A stretch of 64,000 nucleotides of DNA from Rhopalosiphum padi (Eukaryota; Arthropoda; Insecta; Hemiptera; Aphididae): positions 5,697,178 to 5,761,177 of the forward strand of contig NC_083598.1 of NCBI RefSeq assembly GCF_020882245.1, read 5' to 3'. The first letter of the stretch is position 1. Every line of letters starts with the position of its first letter. Below are positions 1 through 12,600 of the stretch, piece after piece. The position numbers and the translations under genes are program-made. The notes below the pieces were generated by a model. It saw only the letters and a program-made list of their open reading frames with translations. It was not told the origin of the DNA and did not search any database.

Positions 1-920
1 AGGCAGCGACGAAAAAAAATGTATACGAGTGTCGAGTACAAACATAATTTTTGAAGAGTCAATGGGTGTACTAACCACTCAAGAAAAATTGTTATCTAAC
101 ACCGATAATAAAATAAGGCTTATAACAATGTTGACCGAAAAGTTTTTAACTTCGGGTATTATTGTTCACCGAACCGAAGATGACGCAGATTTACTTATTG
201 TCAATACAGCTATATGAAACACCGACGATAATATACAAGTAGTGGTCATAGGAGAGGATATTGATTTACTTATACTGTTATTAAGTCTTCCAAAAAACAC
301 AATAATATTTGAAAAACCGGGTAGAGGAAAAATAGAAACCAAATCCTATGCTGTTAGAAATACACAAGAACATTTTAAAAATTAGATTCCATATTTTATG
401 TTTATTCATGTGATTGGTGGATGTGATACTACTTCGTCATTATCTCAGAAAGGTAAAATAAAACACCTGAAAAAAGTTCAAAAACACTCGGAATTATACG
501 ATTCATTATTAATAATTAATAATGAATCTTCATCGCCGGAAGAAATTGAACGTGCCGGAGAAAAATATCTCTTAACATTATATAAAGCTCCAGCCCACAT
601 TAAATCTTTGAATAAATTAAGACATGATGTTTTTCAAAGAACTGCAGCTTCCAACAAAAAAAAAGTTCAACTAGCTAGACTTCTACCTACTATCGATGCG
701 GCAAGAGAACATTTACATTTTTCTTTTGAAAGTGATTAGTTGTGCCTACACAAAAACATGTGAACACAATTGTAGTTGTCGAAAAGCAGGATTGCTATGT
801 TCAGTTATATGTAAGCATTGTCAAGGAGGTTCGTGTTTAAATCAGCAACCGATCACAGATAATGAAAAAGAGGAAAATATTGAAGACATTTTGAGGACAA
901 TTTCGATGATAGATATTTAA
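1..920 (+). pseudogene. Broken mobile-element ORF: PIN-like block, GCDTTS block, Cys-rich tail (3' part)
   Basis: One frame runs from the left window edge to 739, interrupted by TGA at 215-217, TAG at 383-385 and TAG at 737-739. It shows 'EDDADLLIVNTAI' (about 169-214), 'VVVIGEDIDLLILLLSLP' (about 239-292, an acidic hydrophobic strand as in PIN/FEN1-like nuclease folds), then 'HVIGGCDTTSSL' (from 407) and a helical region to 'TIDAAREHLHFSF' (about 730). The tail continues in another frame (about 705-920) with a CxCRKxGLxCSxxCxxCxG-like cysteine cluster. I recall this block order from a multicopy ORF family common in aphids and cnidarians, where roughly 40 residues separate 'AAREH' from the Cys cluster; here they nearly abut, suggesting an internal deletion as well as a frame change. 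The three stops make it a dead copy. Its 5' part lies outside the window. The exact element class is unknown to me. Confidence 0.7.
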
Positions 921-1275
921 TTGAGAATCAAAAAGAAGAAACCAACACACCAACAATAAAAAAAATTAAACCCGCATAATTTAATTAATAAGATACAATA
1001 TGATTTTAATAATTCAATACATATTATAATATAAATAATTAAAAATGAAAATATTAAGTATATTAATAAATTTTGTTTCAGGACCTACAACCTAACATAA
1101 TTTAAAAAAATTTTATTTCATAGCTTATTGTCTGAAAAATAAAAATAAATGTATAATTTTCAATGTTTGTAATTATTTTAAATATTATTGTAATTAATAT
1201 AGCTATTTCTAAATTAACTTTTTCTTATATTTCAATTTTATAAATATGTATGTCAAATAAAATAATGTATTGTTA
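921..1275. other. AT-rich stretch after the pseudogene, no gene seen
   Basis: Almost pure A+T with short runs of A and T. It may still be 3' sequence of the broken element, but no terminal repeat or target duplication could be picked out. Small open frames here have no coding character. Confidence 0.5.
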
Positions 1276-1482
1276 TAGTAAATTGTATGGTCTTCAATTT
1301 TGGTGATAGGTATTTTTATTGTTACTTGAAAATCTGACGAGTTATAAGCAAAAACATTGAAAGGGGCGCACCACCCTCTGAAGAGGAGTGGGGGGCTACG
1401 CACAAGAGGTAGGTGTCAGGACTTTTAGTATGCTTAAATGTAAGGTATGAACTACTCATATACCAAAATTCAGCTTTTGGAA
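1276..1482. repeat. Direct repeat, copy A (partner at 1793-2002)
   Basis: About 200 bp similar to 1793-2002 at a constant offset of 517 bp. Shared blocks include 'ACTTGAAAATCTGA', 'GGGGCGCAC', 'CAAGAGGTAGGTGTCAGGAC' (part of a longer identical run) and a final 'CCAAAATNCAGCTTT'. The unit is more GC-rich than its surroundings. A 64-residue minus-strand open frame inside it (1209-1403) has no protein-like character. It is probably a decayed dispersed repeat present twice. Confidence 0.75.
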
Positions 1483-1792
1483 ATTTTTTTTTAGTAAATT
1501 ATAATTATATTTCTGATTCTTATATTTTGTAATAGTCAACAAATTGTTCAATTCTATCGTCATTACCGATATAAAAAACATTGTTACTTACGATAATTAT
1601 TAAAATTGTTAAAATAATTTAACGTTATATTATGTAAAATTATCTGTTCGTTAACTTTTGTCATAGGTCATTTTAACGTATGATTGACGGTTTTTGCTCA
1701 AACACAATAAAAAAAAAAGATAAAAAATTTAAAAATATAACACTTACTGAAACATTTATATATATATATATATTAAAAGTAAATTTATTCCA

Positions 1793-2002
1793 TGGTAAAT
1801 TTTATGGTGTTTAATTTTAGTAATAAGTATTTTTATTGTAACTTGAAAATCTGAAGAGTTATAAGCGAAAATAGTGAATGGGGCGCACTACCTTTTGAAG
1901 AGGGGTTGAGGGCTACACACAAGAGGTAGGTGTCAGGACTTTTAGTATGTTTATAAGTAAGTTATAATCTAAAAAAAAAACCAAAATCCAGCTTTCGTGG
2001 AA
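1793..2002. repeat. Direct repeat, copy B (partner at 1276-1482)
   Basis: Second copy of the same unit in the same orientation, with scattered substitutions and no large gap, so the pair is not very recent. The intervening 1483-1792 is plain AT-rich DNA with a short (TA)n at 1755-1774. Either a tandem duplication with a 517-bp period or two insertions of one family would give this picture. Confidence 0.75.
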
Positions 2003-2363
2003 TTAGTTCCGAACTTTGTCAATTTTTGATATAATTTGACTGGACTATAACATAATATTTAAATTTACATAATACGATCTATATAAAATATTAGATAGTA
2101 TATTTGCTTCCAAAATACAACTAATATTATATAATTTGGTAGGTCAAATGTAAAAAATGTCCTGTACTTTCCAAAATAATTGATAAAAAAATAAAAGAAG
2201 TAAAGTAGGCAACAGCTCTGGCAGAATAATATTTAGGTGTCGAGTGTATCTCATCATTAAATAAGTCCTGTAATATATATGTTAAGTTTAAATTAAATAA
2301 TTACAAATAACGATTCTAATTAAAGATTGCCTATAAAAAGCTAAGAAAATAGACTCTAAATGC

Positions 2364-2981
2364 AACACGTTTGGGTATAAATGATTGCACCGTTTGGGTA
2401 CACCACATCTCTAGAAAAATAACACGTTTGGGTACATAGTATACATAATATTATGGTAGTATCGTACACTATATTCTGTATCCATGATATAAAATCTTTT
2501 TTATTTTGAAAAATCATAGTTATTGCTTTGAATAAAATTTTGGTATTTTAAGAAATATTTTTTATCCTGCTTCGTACATACTCTTTCTGAATAACCTAAC
2601 GTTGAAATGACTTAGATGCTCTAATTGGGCAGTTATGTAGTTCTTATCATATAACGTATGTGATTTATTTGGCTTCACGTTAAGATCAGTAGTTGCTCTG
2701 CGCTTTAAAAGTGACATCACTTTTTGCTTAGTGTTTACGTCCATAATTATTACAACGAATAAGATAATCTTATAAAAATATTGCCGAACTGAACGTTTAA
2801 ATATGAAACACTTAATTAGTTTCACAAACCATGACTTATAAAGACAGATAATCATTCTGTTTTTTTGCGATTGGCGATTAGCGTATGTAGTACATACTAT
2901 GTACCCAATCGTGTTGTGCGTTTATGTACCCAAATGTGTTCTATATTTACAGATAAAATTATGCTATGTACCGAAACGTGC
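2364..2981. mobile_element. Element-like unit bounded by inverted arrays of a CACGTTTGGGTA motif
   Basis: Three copies of an AACACGTTTGGGTACATAG-like motif lie on the left in one orientation (2364-2377, 2389-2403, 2421-2444). Three lie on the right in the opposite orientation (2894-2915, 2923-2940, 2964-2981). The innermost pair agrees best, extending over TACATAGTATA. Subterminal repeats facing each other are typical of cut-and-paste transposons, where they bind transposase. The ~500 bp between the arrays carries a small minus-strand ORF. Exact ends and a target duplication could not be defined, so the superfamily is open. It could instead be a regulatory inverted repeat. Confidence 0.5.
2562..2744 (-). 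CDS. Hypothetical 60-aa ORF inside the inverted-motif unit
   Basis: The frame is open from 2855, but the ATG at 2744-2742 is preferred because it sits in strong context (A at -3, G at +4) and the upstream part is a hydrophobic A/T-run translation. The product starts MDVNTKQKVMSLLKRR and is hydrophilic and basic, with no motif I recognise. It lies wholly between the inverted motif arrays and reads away from the right array, as a transposase N-terminal fragment might. It may equally be chance. Confidence 0.2.
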   Translation of the reverse strand: MDVNTKQKVMSLLKRRATTDLNVKPNKSHTLYDKNYITAQLEHLSHFNVRLFRKSMYEAG

Positions 2982-2989
2982 TGTGCCCC

Positions 2990-4980
2990 TTTAATTATAG
3001 ATAGAGACACGTATGAGAAATCTCGTAATACATTTTAAAATCTTAGATTATAATATAAAAAAATATGCTTCATGAATTTATAACAAGATACGAAGTTTTA
3101 CATCGTTTTTCAACTACTTATACATACTATAAAATTATAAAACTTAAAATTTGCTCGGAATCAAAAAATTCAGCATTTTTTAAGAGGACCTACCCAAAAA
3201 AAATACGAACGTTCGTTAAAATTACAATACTATAATATTATGCTGTTATGATTTATCGTCAGATTCAAATTCAACATATCCATTTCAGTGACCTGCTGAA
3301 TTATTTGATGCACTCAGGTACTCGACACCTATACAACTGTACAGCAAAATGGTTACCTACTTGTCTGACTTGATCGCTTCTTTAAATAATCTTGTAAATT
3401 GTAAATTATTTTTATTTTATAATTCTTAGCTAAATTCACTAAGTTTAATGTATAGTTTAATAATATATAATTATAATATTATTACACCATACGTAATATG
3501 ACTTATGTTTTCAACCAAAAACTCATGAGTTAGTCAAAACCTACATAAGCTTTTAAATTGTCTTTAAATAGAATCTAATTGTATGATTAACTGTTTATAG
3601 CTGTATACTACTCATATGTTATTTAAATTGAGTTTGTATTAATGTATAACTGTTTTACATAGTTTGATACATTGTCATAGTACAATATTTAAAATATTAA
3701 ATTTACTTTTATCTAAATTAGTAATATTCCTTTGTTACACATATTATTATAATAATCTAATGACATCGATAAAGTTTCATTGTCTAATCATTTATACTTT
3801 ACATAGAATCACGTATTAAAGGTATAAGGTTATAATTTATTTATGCTTTACAAACTTTATTTAAAGGAAATATGTATTGATTATTGGTCATCGTGTAAAA
3901 ACAAAAAGTATGATATAAATAAATATATTTTATTCAGTATAAGCAGTTTGAAAAAAAAAACACTATGTTATTATTTTTGATATTATTCATATTACTTTGC
4001 ACAATCATCTCCCAAAATTAATAAAACAAATAATATAATTTTCAAAAATAGGTACTTAAATTTATTTTTTAATATCTTCTACATAAAGAATAATTTATTT
4101 TAATTTATAGTATGACTGATTTTGCTCTGGGCGTTAAAACAAGAATTCAATAAAATATTTTTAACTCAAATTTTAGTCATGCTGGGTCTTTTAACATATG
4201 TATTGTACATTTAACGGTGTATTTCATACAATATAAATTTGAGAAAGTATGTGAAAATATGTGAACTTGTAATCTTTTTAGATAACTATAAGTATAAAAA
4301 ACAAATAATAATATTTCATTTTTCACCTATCATAATAATAGATGGTATGATATTGATGATTTTAAATTTAGTTTCGTTTACATATAATTACAATTTCAAT
4401 AAATTATTATGATTTTGAAGTTTTACTAAAAATTAACAAGATATTTTTGAAACAAATTTTCATTAATAAGTTTTGATTAAAAAAGTTATTTTACAGTCGT
4501 ACACAATTCAAATTTATACTGTTAATTAAACAAGTGTCTAAATTAATCAAAAAGTTGTTTTTTAACGACTTGAGTATTAGTTTTAACATATTAAAAAATA
4601 TGTATATGTGTATCAATAATATAATATGTATGTATATTTTGAATTATATAAATTATTTATTATTTATTTATATACTCAAATGATATATTGTAAATAATAT
4701 AGGTTATTATGTTGAACAAATATATCCTTTTTTCATAATTATAATATTATAGAACGATATTTAACAGTATTCAAATCATAATATACGACTTTGTATACTA
4801 TTTTAGTAAAACATATCATTAAGGTTACAAACACAAAAACACGGTATGTCAGAATTCAAGCTTTTTACTTTAATGTAGGTTTGCATCGTAGGTATAAATT
4901 CGATCAATAAAAAGTAAAATATCTATATCGCAAACAATTGTGAATTTGATAGGAAATCACGAAATCCAATTCGTGCGAAC
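2990..4980. other. AT-rich intergenic stretch, nothing recognised
   Basis: Homopolymer-rich A+T sequence with no open frame of coding character, no clear inverted repeat and no RNA-gene signature. Confidence 0.5.

Positions 4981-4981
<1 letters not shown>

Positions 4982-5019
<38 letters not shown>
4982..5019. repeat. (AAT)n microsatellite
   Basis: Uninterrupted trinucleotide run of about 12 units. Confidence 0.95.
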
Positions 5020-5023
<4 letters not shown>

Positions 5024-5782
5024 CATTTTGACTTATTGATTGTAGTTTTCCTCTCGGGTGCTATAAAAAAAAATGGCTAACTGCCAGTAAACTCGAAAAA
5101 TTTCGAACGATTCCGTAGACTCGAAATAGTTTAGTGCACGCATCACAAAACACGAGGGATCATTATAAATTTAATTTTTTTTTTGTTGGTTTTTATCACC
5201 GGCAATCCTTCGCGAAATTTTTTCTTTGCGTATACCACGCGTATTATTATCTAGCCGACTATTATCCCGACACTGAGTTATCTATGTAATTAGTTTCGAT
5301 TATCATAAGGCCAGTCCCTAGACTTCGTCGTGTTCGGCTCCGGTCGAATTCCCAAAGTCAATCAATACATGACGATTTATTATGTGTAATGTAATCAGTA
5401 CCTCTCGGCAGCAACGACAACGGTTTATTTTTCATCACATATATTATGGGTCTGTGTGAATGTATGCGTCACTGTTTATTTATTTTTTTTTTTCGAAAAT
5501 TAAATAATCCATAACTCTACCGATGGTGTGCATTACACATCTTTAATATAATACATTATAATGTTATATACTTATATTCCTATAACCATATCTTACCAAA
5601 GCATTTCTTGTATTTATGATATATTTATTTTTAAATATTTGTATAATTCCGTATAGATGTTGAACAATAAATTTTGCTTGTATTTGTAATACAGTTAGCT
5701 AAGTTTGTTTTTATTTAAATACTTACTAAATAGTTAAAATATATTGTATAACTCGACGCGGGTGCATGGTTTTAAAATAATG
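5020..5782. other. Transition from AT-rich DNA to the GC-richer promoter-like block
   Basis: The part at 5040-5480 has more CpG and mixed sequence than anything to its left, then A+T returns to about 5750. No gene is supported. It could be distal promoter DNA of the block that follows. Confidence 0.3.
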
Positions 5783-6400
5783 TTATATTATTGGGGTAGG
5801 TGTAATCCCGGAAAAAAAGTATTCGCTGATACGTTGCCGTCCGTGTACAACGTGTGGATGGTGTAAAGTCGCGGCGCTTGTGCTTCGCTTACAACCCGTC
5901 TGTTCCCAACTTCGAGGTCGTCGAGAAGTGTCTGAAATATATTTTCTCCTGTCCCTCCCCTCGATCATCGAGCAATATAACTTTTTCACCCCGTGACGAA
6001 AACGACAACGGCGAAGAGAGGTCGTCATTGTTTTCAACGCGGACCGCGTCGACCGATTTCATTCATCATCAAGTCTACTCAGCGCGTAGCAAACCTACGA
6101 CAATACTGGTAGAGGTGTATAATATATTATACTCAGTACCCGCCGCAAGCATAATAGGTGTTTGCACTTAAAAACCAGGAAAAAAGATTGAAAGACGAAA
6201 AGGATAGGGGAAAAAAACCTCAAGGAATAATAATAAAAGCTTACTGTCCGACCGAAAGAAGAACAAAAATAAAATACACAACACACACACACACACACAT
6301 ATATATATATGACCGAAAATCTCACGTTTTCAACAGATGGCGCGGGAATCCACCGACAAAGTGCTCGCGCGTCGTTTCGACCTAGGATACGGTCGCTCAG
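5783..6400 (+). promoter_or_regulatory. Candidate promoter region, GC- and CpG-richer block
   Basis: Base composition changes sharply, with frequent CpG (for example around 5860-5900, 6000-6060 and 6340-6420) in an otherwise AT-rich window. Open frames occur on both strands (5854-6171 plus, 5783-6037 minus), which is expected where stop codons are rare, and neither looks like a protein. A (CA)n(TA)n microsatellite lies at 6275-6310. A TCAGT initiator-like pentamer is at 6397-6401. The block leads into a good 5' splice site at 6665, so I read it as the promoter of the transcript that later includes the receptor exon. The start site is not determined. Confidence 0.35.
6275..6310. repeat. (CA)n-(TA)n compound microsatellite
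   Basis: An AC run from about 6275 to 6299 passes directly into an AT run to 6310. Confidence 0.95.
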
Positions 6401-6664
6401 TAACGTTCGGATAACGGTAAATGCCGCAACGGTCGTCGGACGACTACGTTCAATCGTGCGCTAGTACGTGTCTTTCGGTCATATATATATTTCCGTAGGT
6501 ACGCCGTTTTTGTATTTTTTTTTTTTTTTTTTATTTCGTTTCGTCAACCATTTGACACTGTACTACTAAACTTTTCGCCAAGTATTATTCCGGTCAATCG
6601 GCTCTGCAGTCACCGCATCGTTGCAACTCGCACAATCACATCGTCTCTCTCAATTGCTCCACAC
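6399..6664 (+). other. Candidate non-coding first exon of the octopamine receptor transcript
   Basis: The right edge is set by CAC|GTGAGT at 6664/6665, a good match to the 5' splice consensus. The left edge is a guess at the TCAGT initiator-like site (A at 6399). The interval contains a poly-T run near 6513-6531, unusual for an exon, so the true start may lie after it; 6532-6664 is mixed-composition sequence that looks more exon-like. The link to the exon at 57171 rests only on strand, the splice sites and the absence of another gene in between. Confidence 0.3.
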
Positions 6665-6670
6665 GTGAGT

Positions 6671-9600
6671 AACTCGAAATAAAATATTATTATACACGAA
6701 AGTGTATACAGTTATTATTATATCGTACTATGGAATTTATATGTGTTTTACTAATTATACATTGCGCGTAAATCGTAAAGGAATATAATAATAATACCAG
6801 TTGCAACACTTGTGACGACCGCCGTAAGATGTGGTTTGGGATTTTAATCCTTTCTTACTACAGACAGATCTGCGTTTAAAAAAATTAATTGTTTTTTTGG
6901 AAATGAGTAAATCAAATTATAAAATCACTTATTTCACGATGACCCCGGTCGTGTAAATAATACGATAATATCGCTTGTTATACGGTTGTTGTACGGTTTC
7001 GATAATTTCAGAATTATATGATATTGTGTGATGGGAAACGGGGCAATGCAGCTTAGCATAACTAAAACATTACTAAGTACTACACCGAACGAATGGTGTT
7101 AATTTTTAGAGGTTCAACTTCCTCCTTAGCATTAAATTGTATATAATAATAAATTCAAGTTACTCACCGGAGACAACCACATCGTTTGGCAACAATAAAA
7201 TAATAATAAATAATTATGATAACGATGATAATAGAAATACTAACTATTATATATAATATACATGTATATAGGCGTATTATAATCATGGAGCGCCATGCAC
7301 ACCCTTAATAAGATAACATTTTCAAAATATGATCATCATGGTTAATTAATTATTATAATTATTTTCCCTCGTACAGAAATTTAATTGTTTTACTCGAATA
7401 TTTAATATATTTTTTATTATTTAATTCACATATTACTCATGGTTAGTTAAGTAATAATTTATTACAGAATACTACAAAACTAGAATTACGTATACATAGG
7501 AAAATAATTCTTTGTGTTTTATGCACTATGTATAAAACTCAGTCGGTTCGTTGATTAACGTATAAGATACTAAAAAAACTGTTTTAACATAGGTACAAAT
7601 AAAAATGAGAACTCATACACAGCAATTGTTTTAGAAAATAAGTGCTTTAAAGTTAGTAAAATAGAATGCATAATATTTATTATTTATAAAACTACAAAAA
7701 AAAAAAAAAAAACATTTATTTTATGTTTTATTTATCAGAAATACCGTTATACATAAATATTATATTTGGTTTCGTGTTAAATTATAATTATTTTAGATTT
7801 TTATGATAAAGTTAGATTAATTTTAATATTTTTGTACAGTAAGACGACCATTTTATGTCAAATACGCTAAAATAATTCTATTAAAAATATAATAAAATAT
7901 CATGGAAATTCCCAATGACAACAATTTATTAGCCTGTAATTTTATAAAAATTGAACTTATATTAAAAAAACAAATTTAATCGTGTGTATAATATATTATA
8001 TGTATATATAAATATTAAATGTACAATTTAGATTAATACTATTTGATTTTATAATATATACCTATTTTCAAATTGTATGATTACTATTTACATCCATATG
8101 TTAATTAATTTTTATGTAATAAATTCATAAGTTCTTACAAGCTCAAACTAGTAAGAATTATAATGCTTAAAGACAATTTTTCTTTTATAAATTGCCACAA
8201 AACATAAAAATATTAATTTTTGAATTATACATTTTTGTAATTTAATTTATAATATTAATATGAATTTTTAATTTACGGAAATACGTAGTTTGAAATAAAA
8301 ATGATTGAAAATTTATTGAATTAATAATAAACAGTATTAAAATTGTCTGCATACTAGCTTATGTTTAAATTTAAATAAAAAATAGTTAATTAAATAAAAA
8401 TGTATATTTTAAACACCGGTTTTTAAACACCTATTGATATTTAAAAATTATAAAAATTTAGAGAGAAATTTATCGTTTCATTTGAAACGTAGGTGTCATT
8501 CATAAAATATTACCTACTACATTTTAATTCAAAAGAAGATTAAATGACATTTTGTATAAATATTAAACTTTTAATTAAAACATCATAAAACACAATTAAC
8601 ACTAAATCAAATGTTAGTAGCTATATTTATTTTATAGTGTCGAATTTTCAAAATCTTGAGATACTAAAACCATCCAATATTATTTTAACTTATGTATTAT
8701 ATAATATATATTATGATATTATGATATGATATGATATGTATAAACAGTTTAAATTATTATTATTCATATTTAATTGAAAATATTTTGGAATGGTGGAAAA
8801 CAAAATTATTTATTTACAACTAAAATGAAGTGTGATTTTCGTCCAAACATAATTGTTAAAAATGCACAGTATTTACACAATTTCGTGAAAATGTATTATT
8901 CCCTTTTTAAACAATTTGCACGAAGTACAATTCAAGTAATACACCAATGCATAAAATAAACGAACTAAATATACGTACACGAGACGTTATTTTTATAATA
9001 TTTTCTAAAATAATTAATAATACAAGTGAATAAACAATTATATTTATAAAAAAAACACATTACCTAGTTAAATCATTGATTAAACATATGTACTATAATT
9101 ATATGTATAATCTTGCAGTTTAACACCAAAATTAATTTGTTTTACAAGTTAAATTGTTATATGCAATCAGATATAAATATAATATATATACTATCCATTT
9201 GACTAGATCAGTGAATAATAATATAATTTAATATTAAAATATAAAAGTATATTATAGCTTTATGAAAAATATGTCATTATAATAAAATAATAATTATTAT
9301 TATTATTATTGTTCACAATTATATTATTATTGAATATAATTATATGCAGCCTTATATAAAAATTACTGGTAAATACTATTTTGATTGTTTTCAAAATTTG
9401 TAATTGTATTTATTAGGTTTAGAGATAAAAGTCAAAGGTTACGCACAAGCTATTATGTTATTTTGTTTTTTTTTTTTTTGTAGAAATGCTACTACCAAAC
9501 TACTTATTTTGAATAAATAGTAGATACAATAAACCTATTTATTCAGGGCAATATATCAAACAACGCTCTTCAAAAGTAGCATAATTCGCACGCAAAAAAA

Positions 9601-12600
9601 TGTATCTTTTATTAAAAATATATTTTATTATCCGTGAACTGCACGAAATTGAACGTTAAATACTTAAATATTTTATTTCTAATATCGTTATCTGTTGTAA
9701 TAACAATAGATAGGTAATTAAAGTTAAATAACCAATAAATGTATATCCATACCACTAGTCATAGTTGTAATCAATTTGTCGTTGTCATTTTAAAACTATT
9801 TTTAATTTATAAATTGATCGGTATATTTGTAATGTCAAGTATAATTATTACAACTCAACAACACGACATATTATCTTCAAATAAAATTTTCTCTAGATCT
9901 AGATAATTATATTGCTTATTAAATGTCACAATACTGATACTTTAAACTTTAAATAATTTGCATTTCATAGATAGCAGACTCTGTTTGATTATTTACAATT
10001 ATTAAACACATAATCATTTGATAAGATTTTTAACCAAATAATTTTGAAAAATGTTTATAATATTGTTTATTATTTGGTCGTAAAAACGAATATTGTTTGA
10101 AATATTAAAAAATAAATTACCTTTTTAGATATTGATGTAAAATAAATCGAAAACACACTATTAATTAAAAAAAAATACATTAAAATTAATACATAGATGA
10201 AGCCAATGAATTTATATCGAATATTTCATAATTTTCTTTTTACGTTTTATTTTAATAACAGCATACAGTAAAATTGATAAGTCTTAGTATACGTCATTAA
10301 AATAATAATTTTCGTTTTCGTCGTGTTATTTTTGGTACGTAGTAAATATTGAAAGCCATATAAATTGCAGATAAAATAAATCTAATATATTACCGATTCC
10401 AGTAATTCATAATATGGTGATACGTATCATGTGTATTTGTGTCTTAGAGTTTTTGCGAGCGCAATTCAGAATAATGATTATATTAAGAAGCTATTTAGAC
10501 GGAATATACTAAAGGCGATTTTGATGGAGTTTTACATAATATTATTATATTGAAAATATCATGATATACATTACCTATTCACTTATAAAATGATGAAAAA
10601 AAACTCAATATAATTATACCGGAAATTATTGAAAAAAAAGTTTTAAGACTTGAATGGTTGTCAAAATAGAATTACCTGTATGTGAAACCAAGTTATACGA
10701 TTAATTTCCGTTATAAGATTTCATACTTTTGAACTTTTCTCTTTGTTTAATCGGATACTCCCAAGGCTCAAATACAGCAATAATGTGTAAATACCTATCA
10801 AATTTATAATTTTATATGCGCATTATATGAACAAGAAATTATTTTTCACCTTTAAACGAGGGCTTTTAAATTCAACATAAATATTATATAAACTAATGAT
10901 AATGATTTAATGAACTTAATAATAACAATGTTTTTAGTAAATTTGTTTGTTAAACATGTTTTCTAAGTATAAATCATTTAAACATTTCTTCATTAGAACT
11001 GAAAAGTTAAACTTTCGTAATAATTCTTATAAATACCATTTTTATTTTCCATATTTAATTCTGAAAGATTTGAAAAAAATAATGATTTATTGAATAATGC
11101 ATTATTGTTAAATTGATTTAAAATTAATTATTATGATGAACATGTGGTTTACAATAATGTATATGTGTTTTTGTTTATCGATCATCATGTTTTTTAAATG
11201 AAATTTGCAACTAATTTGTTTAAATTTTACAATTAGAAAAAAATATGGTGAAGAAATCTGACAAGTTTTGGTTTAACCAAATAACTCTGGTTATAATATT
11301 TTTTTTTACAAATCCGATGAATTGTAATTGATTTAAAATTAATAATATTACACCACCATTCTGTGCCGGGATGAGCCGCTATGTTTTGCTTTGTCTCGTT
11401 TCAGATGAGAAGATACTCAATACTTAGCTGCTATATCATGAAATATCGTATTCCGTTATTATAATTCACTTATATTGTCTTTTCAAATATAATAACGTTA
11501 TTATATAAATATTATAAAAAAATGAATTAGAAATATTTATTTTATTTTCAAAGAAAAAAAAAATCCATAAGAAGTGTTGAGTAAGATTCATAGTCTTAAT
11601 AACTGTATTTCAATACACTGTTTTTCTAATCCAAGTATTATATATTCTTTGTATATATTTTGATTCTGAACAGAGCGATATTTACATTTAGTTTGTAAAA
11701 TACGCGTCAATGCGTACATGGTTAGGAGTAAAAAAAAAGAAGCTTCAATAATAAACTTTGAGAGCGGTTTCTGGTATCATAATATCGAATCTAGTCGGTA
11801 CTTAAAGTGCTAACCAAAGTGGACAATTCATAATATAACTAAATAACTTTATTTAGTTTTAGTAATAATTTCAAAACTAATTTTATATGTAAACGTATTT
11901 TAAAATATAATTTTTTTCGCAAAACTATTCATCATTATTTCATACGAGTACATTGTTAATAACTGACCAGAAGTAAGTTTAATTTCTTTAATTTACAAAT
12001 ATATGATCATAGTTATCGTATATATCTACGATTGAAAATGTATTAGAATAAGATTCAAATTAAAACCAATTGATCATCTATATATATTATTTTATTTATA
12101 TATACAAATGACTCGTGTATTGTGAAAAATGTGTGATCCTGTTATTAAAACTGTTTATTTTTTATGCCTAAGTAATTTTTATATAATATCCTTCTAAAAT
12201 AAATTATTGTTTATTTCTTAGTTTCTGTGAAGCATTTATTTGTTTTATAAACATAAGTAAAAAAAATTGCTTAAAATAGAATGAATCACTGGTTTTTTCT
12301 CTCCAAAGTATTTCCACCTCAAAAATGAATATTCACCAAACACGTAAAAATGTGTAAATAAAATCCCTTCTTAAATATTATGATTTTTGTTTTTTTAATA
12401 ACTAATAACAAAAATATTAATTTAAAGTTGTATTATAAAGTAATTAGATTCGTTTTGTTAACAAATAATCGTATTTTATTAAGTTTAATTATTACGAACT
12501 GTTATAACTGATTTTTTTACTATATTATTTATTAAAAAATATTTCAAAATGTCATAAACATAAAATAAACAAGTCTTCACATAAAAAACCACTTCATTAT

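Noticed and set aside
5783..6171. Open frames on both strands in the promoter-like block
   Set aside because: Overlapping frames in a GC-richer region, biased composition, no recognisable domain or splice structure.
11350..11430. Possible internal leader exon after TTTCAG at 11404
   Set aside because: An isolated 3' splice-like sequence with no paired donor nearby and no open frame.
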